Source: Helopsaltes ochotensis (lineage: Eukaryota > Chordata > Aves > Passeriformes > Locustellidae). Taken from it: DNA of 64,000 nucleotides. The translations under genes and the position numbers were made by a program. The DNA lies in contig VXBM01000010.1 in NCBI GenBank assembly GCA_013400155.1, positions 2,152,173-2,216,172 of the forward strand, in the 5' to 3' direction. The notes under the pieces were generated by a model. The model made no database searches and was not told the origin of the DNA. It saw only the letters and a list, made by a program, of their open reading frames with translations. Shown piece after piece: positions 25,865 to 38,200 of this stretch (positions within the stretch are counted from its first letter, which is position 1; each line of letters opens with the position of its first letter).

Positions 25865-26840
25865 ACATAGCAGGCTTTTTATACATATTAAGCCCTACAT
25901 ATTAGGAGGATTAAGGCCACATATACATTTTAGAATAGGGTACATAATTATAAAACAAATTTTGCAGCAGGGATAAAAGAATGGCAGTTTTCCATTGGTT
26001 TTGTAAACTGCTTTGCTAGCCAGGAATGAATCTGCAAGAATGCCTGATGGGAATAAAAGGGACTCTCTTGCCTGCTCCTTTAGGACTCTAACTTTTGCTA
26101 AATCAGGACAAAAGTAGAGGAAATATTTGCATATAAATAATTGGGATGCCAGTGCTCCCTTCTTTTCTCTTCTTAGAATAAAAAAGAAGAAAATGGAAAG
26201 CAGAAAAGGACAGAGGAGATTGAAACCTGTGATGGGTATAGGAAAAGATAACCTTAATAAATGGGAGAAAATTGCCTGTCACCTGCGAAGGGAGCAATGA
26301 AAATAAGGGGGGAAAGGAGACAAGTTTCTGACAGCAGCATCCCACAGGAATTTCTTCAGGACCAAGAATCAATTAGGTAAGGGAGAGAGAAGAAAAGGTA
26401 GCTTTAAAAGATCTTTATACTCCCCACTCTGTCCTCTGAGCCGCTCTCAGTTCCCACTGTTCTTCCTCCTCATAGTAGCTGAATGGGCCTGTGGCAGAGA
26501 TTCAGTCCACTGGAAAGAGCCCAGTGTCTGAGGAAACATTCCAGTGTTTCACCTGCACTGGGCTGGTGTCCTGTCCCTGAAAAGAGAACAGCAGGAAATG
26601 AAGAATTTGGAGTGAAAGAAGCAGTCAAGGAAAATTGTTGCTGGGAAAGGCACCTGAAAAGATTGCCATTCCTATAGTAAGGAGATGACCATGGAAATCA
26701 TTTTTGCATTCACCAACTCAATCAAAAAATTAGTTAAATAATTTCAATAGATTTGGGCATACCACAGACAAGACATTCTGTGTCAGTCCTATCTCCAAGA
26801 TGGATGATGGGGGGAGCAACATACACGGCAGTATTACCTC
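25865..26840. other. Unique sequence, nothing recognised
   Basis: No repeat or exon recognised. A purine-rich run with GAAAA/GGAGA motifs at about 26160-26400 is overlapped by an 89-codon minus frame of no known family. Confidence 0.5.
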
Positions 26841-26844
26841 AGTC

Positions 26845-27973
26845 CTTGGGTAGGTCATGGAGTAAATAATCCTGGAAATAATTTCCAAATACAAAGAACA
26901 AGAAGCTGACTGGAAGTAGTCAGGCTGGATTTACAAAGGGGAAATCACACCTAAGAAAACTTGAAAACCTTGTACAGCAACATGACTGCCTCAGTGGTCA
27001 CGGGGAAAGCAGTGAGTGGCATTGCTCATCTTGACTTTAGCGGGGATTTTGAGTGCTTGCCGTAACTTCACAGACAAGGTGATGAAGTGTGGGCTGAATA
27101 ACTAGACAGTGAGGTGGACCAAAAACTGGCTGAACTGCCAGGTTAAAGGGCTGTGGTCAGTGGCACAAAGTCCAGCTGGATGATACAGCAGATAAAAAAC
27201 TGGGAGAAGTGTTGAAGCAGTAGAGGGTTATGCTTCTATGCTTCTATTGAGAAGCTATTACACTTCTATCCTCAACAGATTGGAGAAATGTGTGGATAGG
27301 AACCTCATGAAGTTGGGATAGCCCCAGTCCTCCACCTGGAGAGGAACAAGCCCACACACTAGCTGGAAAGCACCTTGATAGGAAAGGACCTGGGGTTCTA
27401 GAGGACACCAAGTTGTCTGTGAGCTAATGATGTGCCCTTGTGCCAAAGCAGGTTCGCAGGACCCTCCATCTAGCACAGGTGACATCTGCAGTGCCATGCC
27501 CTGCGTTGGGCTCCTCAGTGCAAGAGAGATGTGGACACACTGGAGAGAGTCCAGTGAAGAGCCAATAGAATGATGGAGGGACCGGAGCAACTCTCCTGTG
27601 AGACAAGGATTAAAGAGCTGGTGTTGCTCAGCCTCCAACAGAGAAGGCTCAATAAGGACCCTGTGAGTGTGTATGAATACCTGATGGGGGCCCAGGAAAG
27701 AAAATAGAACCAGACTCTACTTGGTGGTGCCTGGGCACTGCGTAAGACACAACAGACACTAAAAGATATGCATTTAAACTTTAAAACCCCACTTTTTTAT
27801 AGGAAGCATTGTCAAACACTGGAGCAGGCTTCCAGAGAGGTGCTAGAGCCTCCATTGTTGGACCTGACTGGACATGACTGAGTGACCTGTTCTAGCTAAC
27901 TCTCTGAACAATGGACTAGGAGCAGGTACCCCAGAGGTGCCCGCTGACCTCTGCAGTTTTCTGAGTCTCTGAC
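26845..27973 (+). mobile_element. Old CR1 LINE copy (~1.1 kb) with internal deletion
   Basis: It begins in the ORF2 reverse-transcriptase region: GTCATGGAG...AATAATCCTGGAA, then a segment translating as GFTKGKSHL, matching the CR1 'GFTKGKS' motif. It continues through ACAGTGAGGTGGA, GCACAAAGTCCAGCTGGA, GAACCTCATGAAGTT, GACCTGGGGTTCTAGAGGACACCAAGTTG, ACTGGAGAGAGTCCA and GTGTATGAATACCTGA, ending in a degraded tail near 27973. At about 27180-27195 it jumps from the CCAGCTGGA block to the segment that normally follows the catalytic aspartates, so the core polymerase motif is missing. A local duplication (ATGCTTCT twice) lies beside that joint. Many stops make it non-functional; divergence is high, so it is old. 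Confidence 0.85.
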
Positions 27974-27974
27974 A

Positions 27975-28332
27975 CCAAGAAAAGAAACTGCTGACAACTG
28001 GCAGCAGTTAGAAAATATGAATTTTGGTTTAATAATTTGCAGCAAAAGACCAGTAATAAACAAGGGGTTGATCTCGCCAAAGAGATGCAGTGGTGAGCAA
28101 GGTGCAAATAGGTCCTCCCACAAGATCACCACTGTGGCAGGGGAGAAGATGCAGCACAACCCACATATGGATAAATGGCAGGATGGGGGAGGTATCTCCC
28201 ACTGTTGCTCCCTTAGTAAGAACTGATGCAAATAAAGCTCTGTACAACAAAACCTATTGGCAGGAACAACCAGCTTCAAACCCAGTCTTGGCTCTTGGCT
28301 CTTGCTTACACATTGAACACAATTCTTGCAAA
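27975..28332. other. Spacer between two CR1 copies
   Basis: About 360 bp separate the two plus-oriented CR1 copies. Three overlapping minus frames and two plus frames cross it, none of known family. It is probably the original unique sequence between independent insertions. Confidence 0.4.
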
Positions 28333-28699
28333 GAATAGCTGAGGGAGCTGGGGTTGTTTAGCCTGGAGAAGAGGAGGCTCACGGCTGACCTCATCATTCT
28401 CTACAACTGCCTGAGAGGAGGTAACAAGTGACAGAACAAGAGAAAATGTCCCAAAGTTGCACCAGAGGAGGTTTAGATTAGATGCTAGGAAAAAATTCTT
28501 CACTGAATGAGTGGTGAGGGATTAGAACACGCTGCCCAGGGAAGTGATAGAAACACTACCTCTGAAAGTGTTTCAAAAAGTTGTGTGGATGTGGCACTAA
28601 AGGGCATGGTTTAGTGGTGAACATGGTGATGATGGGTTAAAGGTTGGAATAAAGGTTCTTAGACCTTTTCCAACCTCAACAATCCTATGATTCTGTTAT
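28333..28699 (+). mobile_element. CR1 LINE 3' copy
   Basis: The sequence follows the C-terminal end of CR1 ORF2 and the tail: GCTGAGGGAGCTGGGGTTG, TTTAGCCTGGAGAAGAGGAG, GCACCAGAGGAGGTTTAGAT, GCTGCCCAGGGAAGTGAT, then CTTTTCCAACCTCAAC and the octamers ATCCTATG, ATTCTGTT. The frame translates as [14 protein letters not shown] but is then broken by stops, so it is decayed. It shares its subfamily type with the copy at 43850. Confidence 0.9.
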
Positions 28700-29400
28700 T
28701 CCCTATCCTGGAATTCAAAACCTCAACAACTGCAAATGTGCTTTAGATTGTGCTACTTTGATGGATGTTTCTGGTGAAACAGGCACCTGGAAATGCTTAA
28801 TTGCCAAAACTGTAGGGATAAGAGACCATGAGAAGTAGTCAGAACTTGTTTTCTCCCATGTTCAGAGCCTTCTTTGTGCCACCTGCTGTGGCATCCCCCA
28901 GCAGAACCTCTAAGGTGGGAGGCACACCTGGGCTCTTACACCTCTCTCTCTGCATTTTGTTTCAAGTGTTTGTAATTAGCTAAGGATCCTGCCACCAAAC
29001 TGCTCTGGGGACAGCAACATGTTGGTTTTTGCAGATTTAGCGCAAGTTACTGTGAATCATCAGGAGCATTTTACAGATTTGTTTTCTGATATCAAACAGA
29101 CGTGTTTTAATTTAAAGTATTTCATGTGTACATTGCAAAACAGTATAGAAAAATGCCCCACGTTTTTCAGGTAAACTAGAAGTTGTTTTTTTTTAATTTG
29201 GCAACTTAAAATACTGTTTAATGAAGGAACCTAAATCCAAGTTATTTTTTTCATTTTGTCCATTTAATAAGGATTTCCAATGTATTCCAATTTTTACACT
29301 GTTTTGAATTATATTACAAGTATCAGTAGTTAATTTTCTTAATAATGCCAGATATTTTGAAGTTACCAGAACTGCTTTGAGTGAGCAGGTAACTCTAGAT
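28700..29400. other. Unique sequence, A+T-rich right half
   Basis: No repeat family or exon recognised. The right half (about 29080-29350) is A+T-rich and complex. Confidence 0.5.
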
Positions 29401-29401
29401 A

Positions 29402-29421
29402 CTGCAGTCCCCTCTAGTGGG
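29402..29421 (-). promoter_or_regulatory. CTCF-like binding motif with upstream module
   Basis: The plus strand reads CTGCAGTCCCCTCTAGTGGG, the reverse complement of CCCACTAGAGGGGACTGCAG. This agrees well with the CTCF core CCACTAGAGGG and the adjacent CTGCAG, including spacing. The forward motif is on the minus strand, as at 15848 and 53078. It is the best of the three by eye, but unscored. Confidence 0.45.
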
Positions 29422-29424
29422 GAA

Positions 29425-30180
29425 AATCGGACTGTGCCGATTTTGAGGGACCTGCTCCATTAGCAGCAGCTGGATATGAAAGTTTTGCTTTTCCCCATAT
29501 ATCCTGAAGACTCTGAGTTGACTTTTTCTATTTATGGTTCTTTATTTATTTATGGTGCATTATTTTTGTTCTGAAGGAGAGAGGGGCATGTGAGGCTCAG
29601 GTTCAGTTTCTACTTGTGAACCTTCAGAGCAGGAATTCACTACCTACCCTTACAAATCCTCCCACCAAAGGACAGCAAGTTTTGCTTCAATTACCTTATT
29701 TCCGCAAAACATTTGGGAAGCTGTTTTTTTCATAAAAAGGAAACTAAGGGATTTATGAAGGACAGGTTCACCAGAGATCACCATCCATCTCCTGGCTCAG
29801 CAGCTCATCTAAACCCATTTTTAAATCCTTCTGTACTGGCATTTTCTGATTCAGAATTGTGCTCTTGTAATATTCCCCTGTTATGTGAGCAAGAAGCAGT
29901 GATGTTTAGGTTTTAGGAAGCCATTACCATCAATATAATAAAGAACACCCCCTCCTCAAGAGCCTTATCTGCTCATTTGTTACACTTCTGTTTCACTGCA
30001 GTTCAAAGGGAGAACTGTGTCTACCACACCACATAATTTTTAAATTTTTCTCTTACATAATTGTTATCGTGTTTTTAATTAAGATAAATAGGATGTTGCA
30101 CTGAGCTCCTCAGCAGCTTCCTGAATTTTGTGATCTATCCCATGAATTGACTGAAATCAGAGCACTGTCTCTGCTGGTAC
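29425..30180. other. Unique sequence, nothing recognised
   Basis: No repeat or exon recognised. A 67-codon plus frame (29713-29916) has no known domain. Confidence 0.5.
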
Positions 30181-30370
30181 CACGTGCACTGAGTGCAAGT
30201 CGCAGATATTTGCATGAACCAATTTATCTCTTAAAAATATTTCTTCTTGACTGAAGAATAAATTGCCTTTACCCTAATGCGCTAGGTAATGAATTGCATT
30301 TGAAATGCGTTTATTTTTAGCAAACAAATGCTAATGGCAGCTTGCTGTTAAAAATAGACAGTACAGTTGG
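30181..30370. promoter_or_regulatory. Candidate enhancer: E-box, POU octamer and palindrome cluster
   Basis: In 190 bp there is a CACGTG E-box (30181-30186), a perfect POU octamer ATTTGCAT (30208-30215), a 13-bp palindrome GCATTTGAAATGC (30296-30308), and a FOX-like CAAACA followed by ATGCTAATGG around 30320-30335. The sequence is complex and A+T-rich, with no simple repeats. Such density suggests a cis-regulatory element. The motif matches are direct; function is inferred. Confidence 0.3.
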
Positions 30371-30371
30371 C

Positions 30372-33300
30372 ACAGAAATATGGGCTGGGGAATCATTCCT
30401 CCCTGATCAGTGGAAATGCCCTCTGTGTAAGTCACCTGGGGAGAAAACATGATGTTCCTAAGTAATTTAGTCCCTCCAGCTGGAGAGAGGGCGAACAGCA
30501 AGACACTGCTGTCACCTGAGCCCTGCCTTGTGAACTGCCCCTATAGCCCAATATCCTCACGGGGCTGTGCCCCTCCTGTGGGGGCCAAGGGTGTAAGATG
30601 GAGACAGCACATTTTTCTTTTCCAGTCACCCTGCTGTATGTCAGTGGGTGCAATGTGGGTTTTTATGTGCCTCTAACTCTGCCTGGCTGCACGAGGTGAG
30701 GGCATCTGGGGGGGGGAGCACTGCAGGACCCCAGCATTAGCAGCTCCCACTCCTCTCTCAGCAGCTACTCCCCAGGCCAAGGGACTTTATCTTGGACAGA
30801 ATTTTCCTAATGTCTGTGAAATTTCCCTGGCTGCTCTCTAAATCCATTACTTGTCACATTCCCATGATTTATTCCCTTCATTTTCGCAGCAGCGTTTTTT
30901 CATAGTTAAGAGTGTTATGTCCACTAAGTCTCCTTTCCTCTAGATTACACAGATCAATTGCCCATGTTTTCCCTTACATTAAGAATTCCAAGGCTTCTGA
31001 CACTCTTGTTGTTCCACTCCTGTATTCACCAGGTAAGTACACTTCTCCCTTATAGTCTAGTGCCAAAAAAGCCAACCATGCAGCTGAGACCTTGCTGAGC
31101 AGCCTGATAGACTCACTTTGTGTGTCTTGCAGATATTTTTTCCTGTTTCTTCAAAATGGTAGTGCATTAGTCTATTCTTCACAACAGAAGGGCCTTGTGG
31201 AGTCATGTGGTCCTTTGGTCCATAACTTTTATCCTGTACAACTCTCTCCTTTGCCCATGCATGTATTGGTATTGAATTGTATCCTGGTTTTCGGATCATT
31301 TCTCTAACCCATTATAAATGTTGAATACTATTTCTGACCTACAAAACACTTGGAGCCCCTCCTGAGTTACTGGGACCCACAAATGGAGGGGGATATCCTC
31401 TATTCCATTAGAGATCCTCTATTCCACTATCTAAGAGGCTAGTGAAAGTATTCTAATAACATCAGACCTAAGACAGATTCCCATGAAACTCTAATAAATA
31501 CCATCCTACAGCTGGATAGTGAGCCACTAATTACCACCCTAACAGTGTGTTTTTCCAACAAGTTTTGCATTTGTTTTCATAGCAGCTTATCTAAATAAAG
31601 TTTTCTAAATGCTATGAGAATGCTTTTCAGGTTTTTCAGATTCATGATTCAAGTCTTTCAGAAGTCTGGCTTATGGAAGTGGAAAACAGATAACCTTCCA
31701 AGCACACAGGTGCTACATCAACTAGTGTTCATCAAATGCTTGTTCTATACTTCCAATGCACTTTTTATCATCCAGCCCTAATGAAGCTGCTGTGATGCTG
31801 TGATACTGTGATGCTGGTCTTCTCACCTCACTTTAATTCCTTAGTGAAGTATTAAAGTGCCAGTTCTATTAATTTGGTTACCAGAGAGATACTCTCAGGG
31901 TTTGGCTGTACCCTCCGAATCCTCCAAGTGTGGCAAACAGTGCCTTGGAGGAACCCAGCTGCTGCTGCTGTCAGCACTGGCCATGTCAGCACCCCCTCCC
32001 TTGGAAAAGGGGCAGTATATTTGCTTACAAGTGTTGTCCTGTGTTTCTCAGCACTCCTAAGGTTAGATCTGCCCTGGGAGTAATTGCATGGTGCATCATG
32101 TAAGAGCTTATCCATCCTTCCAAAGCCCCACAGAGGGTATGTCCCTCTGCTTCCAATATAACAGCCTAAAGCACATCTGCTCCTCTGCACCATTCATTCC
32201 ATCTGGAGCAGGGACAGTCTGGCACCTGTGGGCTACTGAGTTTTCCAAGCATGGGAGTTGTGGAGAGCAGGGGTGTCCCCCTCAACAGCAGCAGAGACCG
32301 TGTCAGACTCCAGCACCTCCTGCTCTCAGGGCCGAATGTCTGCCAGCCTCCAACACGTCCTAACACCAGCACTCCTTGGGCCCCAGATAATTTTGCTAAC
32401 TTTGAAAGCTAACTGTTAAAAAGGGGTCTCACCACAATAGAAAGGGCTCCTTTTTGGAGGGATGATGTTAGCTTTTCTGTGGGAAGTTTTCAGTCACAGA
32501 CAGGGAAGTGTTTTGGAAGGGAAGACACAATTCTGCTCGCAGAGGCTCGAGTCAGGAGGCCGGCAGTTCCCACCACTTCACTGCTGAAGCACAAAATTGG
32601 TACCAGACACAACCCCTACTCAAGAGATTAGAAATCCAATTTGAACATTATTTTTTAGATTTTGCTTGAAAGGTAGTTTCTGTGTCCTTGAAAGGTAGGG
32701 CAGTGTCCTCTTCCTGCCAGAAGATCTTGCATAGAGATCTCTAGCCAAAAAAATACTACCTTCATTTGATAGAAAGGACCCAGTAGGACCAGACAAGAAA
32801 GCACAGACTGAGCTGTTGCTGATTGGAAACTAGCTAAAAAGACTAAAAATTATAAGCTTAACCAGAAAAATGCCAAAATCCTGAAAAAAAATTTAGTAAA
32901 TATTATTTATTTCATACATGATCAAGAGAAGATTCTTCTCTTGGGGAAGAAAATCACAATGGGAAGTCCTTGATTGATACTTGGTGCTTCTCATTATAAT
33001 ATGATCTTAGGAGTTGGCTTGGTTCTACTGAGTCAAAAAAAACCCCAGGAAGGTCCAACAGGGTTTCCATCAGATGTGGATTTTAACACAAAATGTGGCT
33101 GGGAGTCTAGATAAAAAACACTAGTTAAAGAAAAGTAGAACTGATTCCTTATTTATAGACTTTAATATTTCCTGGGATAAACCCAGGATTCCTAATTCTA
33201 GACTACAACCTAAACTGGAATTATAACAATTAAAAGTAAGGAATCCAAAGTAAGGAAGATTTACCTATGGTGGCATGTGTTTCATTAGCAGGTAAGGTGA

Positions 33301-35040
33301 AGAATCAATATTTTATGACCTGTCACATATTTGAGTCATCTGTCATGTTTTACCATAGATGTTGAAGTTATTTGACAGCTCTAAAGTAGGAGGAAGCAAA
33401 ACAGAAAAGAAGTTTTTTGCTGGTGTCACGCTGTCAGAAAAATTTAATAGGTAATAGTCTACAACAAGCAATTAAAACACATTGGTCTCTTATTACAGAA
33501 CAAATTCTACTCTGTGGGGCCTGAGGGAAATGCATCTCATAAAATTTGCTATTTTTATGTAAGAAGCCAGCACAAACTATACTTTCCCTCCATGAAAAAG
33601 AAATCAAAAAGAAGCAGAATGCTGCTACTTCACCATGCACGGATGAATACTGATTTGGAAACCTTACATAACAGGGAAGCAGAAAGATCCACCTGCAAAA
33701 AAAAACAAACCTCAGTTTGTTTTCTGCTGAGGTTCAGCTACTGGACTCTGATCCCAGAGTCAGTGCAACCCCAGACCTATAGGGGAACATTCCCATATGG
33801 AGGATACAGGCTATCTGGTATCCACATAAAGAGCACAGCAAAGGAAGGCGATTCGTTTACATGAAGACAAGGAAAGGATGAAGATGAAATGCCTGTAGAA
33901 TTACCTACAGGTTTAGAAGTGTCACAACTGCTCATGCTTTCTGTTTCCAAGTTCCAGTTCTGAAACACGTGTTGTACTTCAATCTCAGCTTTTAAAAAAA
34001 AAGACACAAACAAAACCAAACAAAAATCACCCTTCAGTGCCTCATAATTGCAAAGAAAACCACTAGCTCTCAGGAAATAAGAAAGAAACCAGGCTTTTAA
34101 GAACTCATGTTTATATGTCTTCCTGGGTTTTGAATGTCTGTGGCTCATTAAGTCTTTCTGGAAAACAAGGACTTTATTCCCTGAGCAGCACTAACAGGAT
34201 GGGTCTTTGTCTCTTCCAGTGTGGTACAAAAAAAGGAGACATTTTCATTTTTTTTTGTTTCTGTTGGTAGTTAGTCTAAAAGTAGCCAAGATCTTGTTTA
34301 TCAGAGCATTTTCATTTTTCACATTCCCCTAGAATAGCCTCTTTCATGTGTTAAAAAAATGAAGCATCCAAGAAAATTTCAGTCTCAACAAACTGGTATT
34401 TTGCACTGAAAATTCCTTCAATATAAAGTTCCTATGGGCAACACCAGGAAAGTCCAGGAGAGTGAAGAAATCTGAATTGTTGAAGAAATCTTTTTTTCCT
34501 GTCTCCAAGCAATCGATAATATGAGACTTTGCTAGCAAAGGGGTTTGCATATCACCACAGAGAAGGTGGACACACGGTGACCTACAGGCTGCAGGAGTGA
34601 CCACTAAGATCATCTCCCAGGTTCAGTGACCCATCACTTTGGGAATACCATGAAACAAGCACATTTACCTAACAACAGCCACAGCTGATGCTTTCCATAG
34701 TGCTGCCCACGTGGAGTGAGCCACCACACGTGGCAGGTACTCAATCCATGGTGCTGGGTGCTCAGTGTGCCCCAGAGACAGCCCAAGCTGGCACTAGGCC
34801 ACTTGTCCCTGGTCTGTACAATAGAGGCTTAGCTGCCTTATCAAGCCCATTGGAAAAAAAAAAAAAAGGAGGTTTTTCTTTTTCCCTGAGTTTCCTCTTG
34901 TTTTTAAATGTGCCAAGACTGGCACAGCATCTTGCCTTGCCCTGGCTGCAGAGACTCTGCTGCCAGCAATGCCCGGCCCCACGGCCTCTGAAACCCAGCC
35001 TCTGCTCTCCCCCAGGGCTGGGCGGTCCGAGAGGATGTGA
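30372..35040. other. Unique sequence with small repeats and A/C-rich tract
   Basis: No gene or repeat family recognised across about 4.7 kb. A 13-bp segment ATCCTCTATTCCA recurs with a 19-bp period at 31395-31426. A poly(A) run of about 15 lies at 34854-34868, and an A/C-rich simple tract at 33983-34027. Frames up to 123 codons (33777-34148, minus) are unidentified. Confidence 0.5.
33983..34027. repeat. A-rich simple tract with AAACA/CCAAA units
   Basis: A run of A followed by imperfect ACAAACAAAACCAAACAAAA repeats, resembling the complement of the T/G-rich tracts elsewhere in the window. It is simple sequence. Confidence 0.6.
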
Positions 35041-35250
35041 CCTCTAGAAAAGGACAACAAATTAGGAGATGTTTCAGTGTCTGAGGTGATGAAATATTTA
35101 ATCCCTGCTCTCTCTGGGATGTGCATCATCGCAGATTTACTTATCTGCTGCTCAGTGACAGCGGCGGCTGACAGGGACAATGACAGCTGACACACATTAA
35201 CCCAGCTGTGCAACACAAGTTATCACTCCAGAGCAGAAATCCATCATTAT
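35040..35250. promoter_or_regulatory. Candidate enhancer: clustered TGACAG and CAGCTG motifs
   Basis: TGACAG occurs at 35156-35161, 35169-35174 and 35181-35186, followed by TGACAC at 35188-35193: four MEIS/PREP/TGIF-type half-sites in 38 bp, all in the same orientation. Two CAGCTG E-boxes lie at 35184-35189 and 35203-35208. An OTX/bicoid-type TAATCC lies at 35099-35104. The surrounding sequence is complex and non-repetitive. This is the densest motif cluster I see. Overlapping open frames here are not convincing as coding. Function is inferred. Confidence 0.35.
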
Positions 35251-35251
35251 T

Positions 35252-38200
35252 ATTTAAGCACCGGAGAGGTGCCAGATACTGAACACAGGCAGCACCTGCA
35301 CTGGAAAGTCAACGCTGCCAGGGTCTCTTGGAGGTGAGGGAGCCTCGGCCAGACCCTCACTCTGCAGCCCCAGCAGGGCCAGCTGCAGTGGCACTGGTCC
35401 CTGAGCAGCCCAGCACCAAGGGTACACACAGAGTCTCCTGTGCCCCCACTGCTGACCTGGCCATACACTGATGGACCAGAATGAGAGGGAAGTATGACAA
35501 ATATTACTTGTTCAGGGTGTGGGTGTGTGGAAGCCTTTATGGGAGCTTTTCTAGAGCTACACAGCAGGATAAGCAGGATAGTGCATTAACCTCCCCCACT
35601 AAAGGCTGCAGGTGGAGTGAAAGGTTCCTCAGGGAGCACTGCTGCAGGTGTGGCTGTGCAGTTGCAACTGGACCTGACTTGCTTCCCCTTTGTCTAAGCT
35701 GCCCTCCTTTTCACAGATGAGCTTCTTTCTGAGCAAACCTGTGTCAGTGTCTTCTTTATCTAATAGGTCGTTCTGAATTATTGCTGTCTCTGAGAAACTA
35801 GTGACTGAGCTTTGAGGAATCCTGGTGAAACTGGGGTTTGGTTTGAGATGGTGAGCTGGAGATTTCCCCCCCTTCGTGTTAGTGTTTGGTACTGGATTGC
35901 ATGCTGCTCGAGACTGCCCTGCTGTGTTTTGCTGCTACAATGGCAACCTTACATTAAAAGGTGCATTTTATCCAAGATTTGTCTTATGGTTGTTGGTAGA
36001 AACAGCCAAACAACAGGAAAATTGTCCATGTATCTGTGTGAATCAGGTGCAGGGTAAAAGTGGGAAAGAAGCCACGGAGAATGCTCAGCCCTAGAGCCGA
36101 TCTTATGTTGTGTGGGGTGTGATCCTTCCAGAGGAGGAAATAAGGTGAACTATTTACAGCACCACATGCATGCATGCCTCAGACTGTTGGGCTAGCTGGA
36201 TACGCTGGGATGTCACCTTCCTGTTCTGACCTAGAGGACACTGTGCCACACCTGTCACTCAGGGCTCCTGCAAACCAGCTTGCCTTTCTGCATGCTCTTC
36301 AGCTGGCAACAATTTCCTAACATAGCCCTCCCCTTCCTTCTCTGAGATGGGTTTGAGTTTTTTTCTCTGCACTGCTGATTGCAGTTTGCCTTCCTTGCTG
36401 AAAGCTCTTCAGGGAAGAAATCTCTTCTTTCTCTTTTACAAGAGTGCCCTTCACACCTCTAGAGCAACTCAAGAAAATGTTTAAGGGAATAATAAAAAAT
36501 TAATAGCAATAATAAATCCTTAGACATCATCCAAAGCCTGCACAAATTGGGTTTTTCGCAAGAAAAAGAGTATGACAGAAAAAAATGTCTTCAGGACCAT
36601 GAGCATTCCATATTGTCCTTGCTACATATCAGATGGGTTTTCATGACAGATGGTATTCACCAAAAAGCTCCCCCTCTCCCTAGACCCTGGCTTTGTCAAC
36701 TCCCTAATCCAGACTCTCTTCTACCTGAGTATCATCTAACCCCACAGAGATTTTTTTCAGTAGTTTAACATGTAATTTCATACCTTTGGAAACAATTGTG
36801 AGCCTTATGTACAGTTCCAAACACTTCCTATTTGCCTAGAGAGTATAAAGACTGTTAATTAACATGCCTGTGCTCAGTAAACTAATCACTAAACTGCAGT
36901 TTTGAAATCTCAGACCGTAGGTGCTCCAGATCTTTATCTTTCTGTTGCCCATAAACATGTAAGTTGGCACCTGTATCTTTCTTAAAGTCCCACTCCCAGT
37001 TCCAGCCCAACTCATTCATCAAATTGTCTCCTCCCATCAGCACAAGTACACACAAAGAGAAAGTTTGGAAAACTTTTGTAAATCCTTGTATGTGCCTTTG
37101 CTCAGCATGGATTTGTGCCATATTCACAGGTCACACAGCTTTGGCAGTGGCCAAAGAACAGAGAAATTCATTTCACAAACAAAAAAAAGAGAGTTGAAAT
37201 GTTTTTATTATTCTGCAGCATTTAAGGTTCATCAGCATGGATATTTTTCTTATGTTTTCTGTGACATTTAAACTTCCTGCAATGCTTTAGTTATTATGTT
37301 AAAATAAAAATATCAGCTTTTTTTTTCAGGAAATTTAATTCACAGAAATGTCATGTTGGAATGGCCAGAGAACTGTCACAGCCCTCTTTGTTTCTGTTAG
37401 GAAGAAACACTATATGAATTGTGAATTCATCTGGAGAAATCCAGTCTGTCGAAAAAAGAGCAGAGCTCCATTTCTGTCACACCACTAAAATAAGCCCCAT
37501 CGTAGCAGCTTCCTTACACAGAGATTCTGGCTGGCACCTTCAAGGATCTGCTTCAAAATCTTGGCTTTCTCCCAGCACTGAACTCCCACTCTCTCGGTGT
37601 TCACAGAAAAGCAGGCTCAAGCCAGCATAGAGTCTGAGCACATAGGGAAGGCTCACAGTGAGTGGCTCTTCCAGGCTGGAGCTCACTTGCAGCCCCCAGC
37701 CCATGCTGGACCTGGCTCTGCCTCCTGCCTGCCCTGATGGCCCAGCCCAGACAAGGAGAGCTTTGTATCAATGGCAGCAAGGTTTGTTTTCCCTAACCAA
37801 AAAATGTGCCAAAGTCAACATCTAACATTGCCTAGCACAAGAAAACTCTTAGAAGATATAATGCTACTAAGGCTAGATATAAAACGTTACTAAAAAAATA
37901 AAAACCCATAATCCAAACATTTTCTGGCCAATATGCCCAGAACCTTGTCAAGATACCTCACTGACATGGCTGGGTCCTCGGAGAAGCTCCCTGTAAACAA
38001 GTACATCAAAGTTTGTAACAGTTTTTAAATACAGACAATGAAGAGCTTTCTGAGCAGTCTGATCACACAGTTTGAAGCTGGAGAAACACACAAAAATACC
38101 TATGTATCCTCTGGGTTCCAGGGGAGAAACTAAAAAACAGCTGTAGCAAATGGGCAGAATATAAAGAAAGTGAAACATTTTCTCATTTAACAGTTAAGGA

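Noticed and set aside
30565..30592. GTGCCCCTCCTGTGGGGGCC considered as a CTCF site.
   Set aside because: Core mismatches at key positions and it can be explained by local GC-rich composition.
34854..34868. Second poly(A) run considered as a retrocopy tail.
   Set aside because: Upstream sequence shows no recognisable gene or SINE and there is no AATAAA in range.
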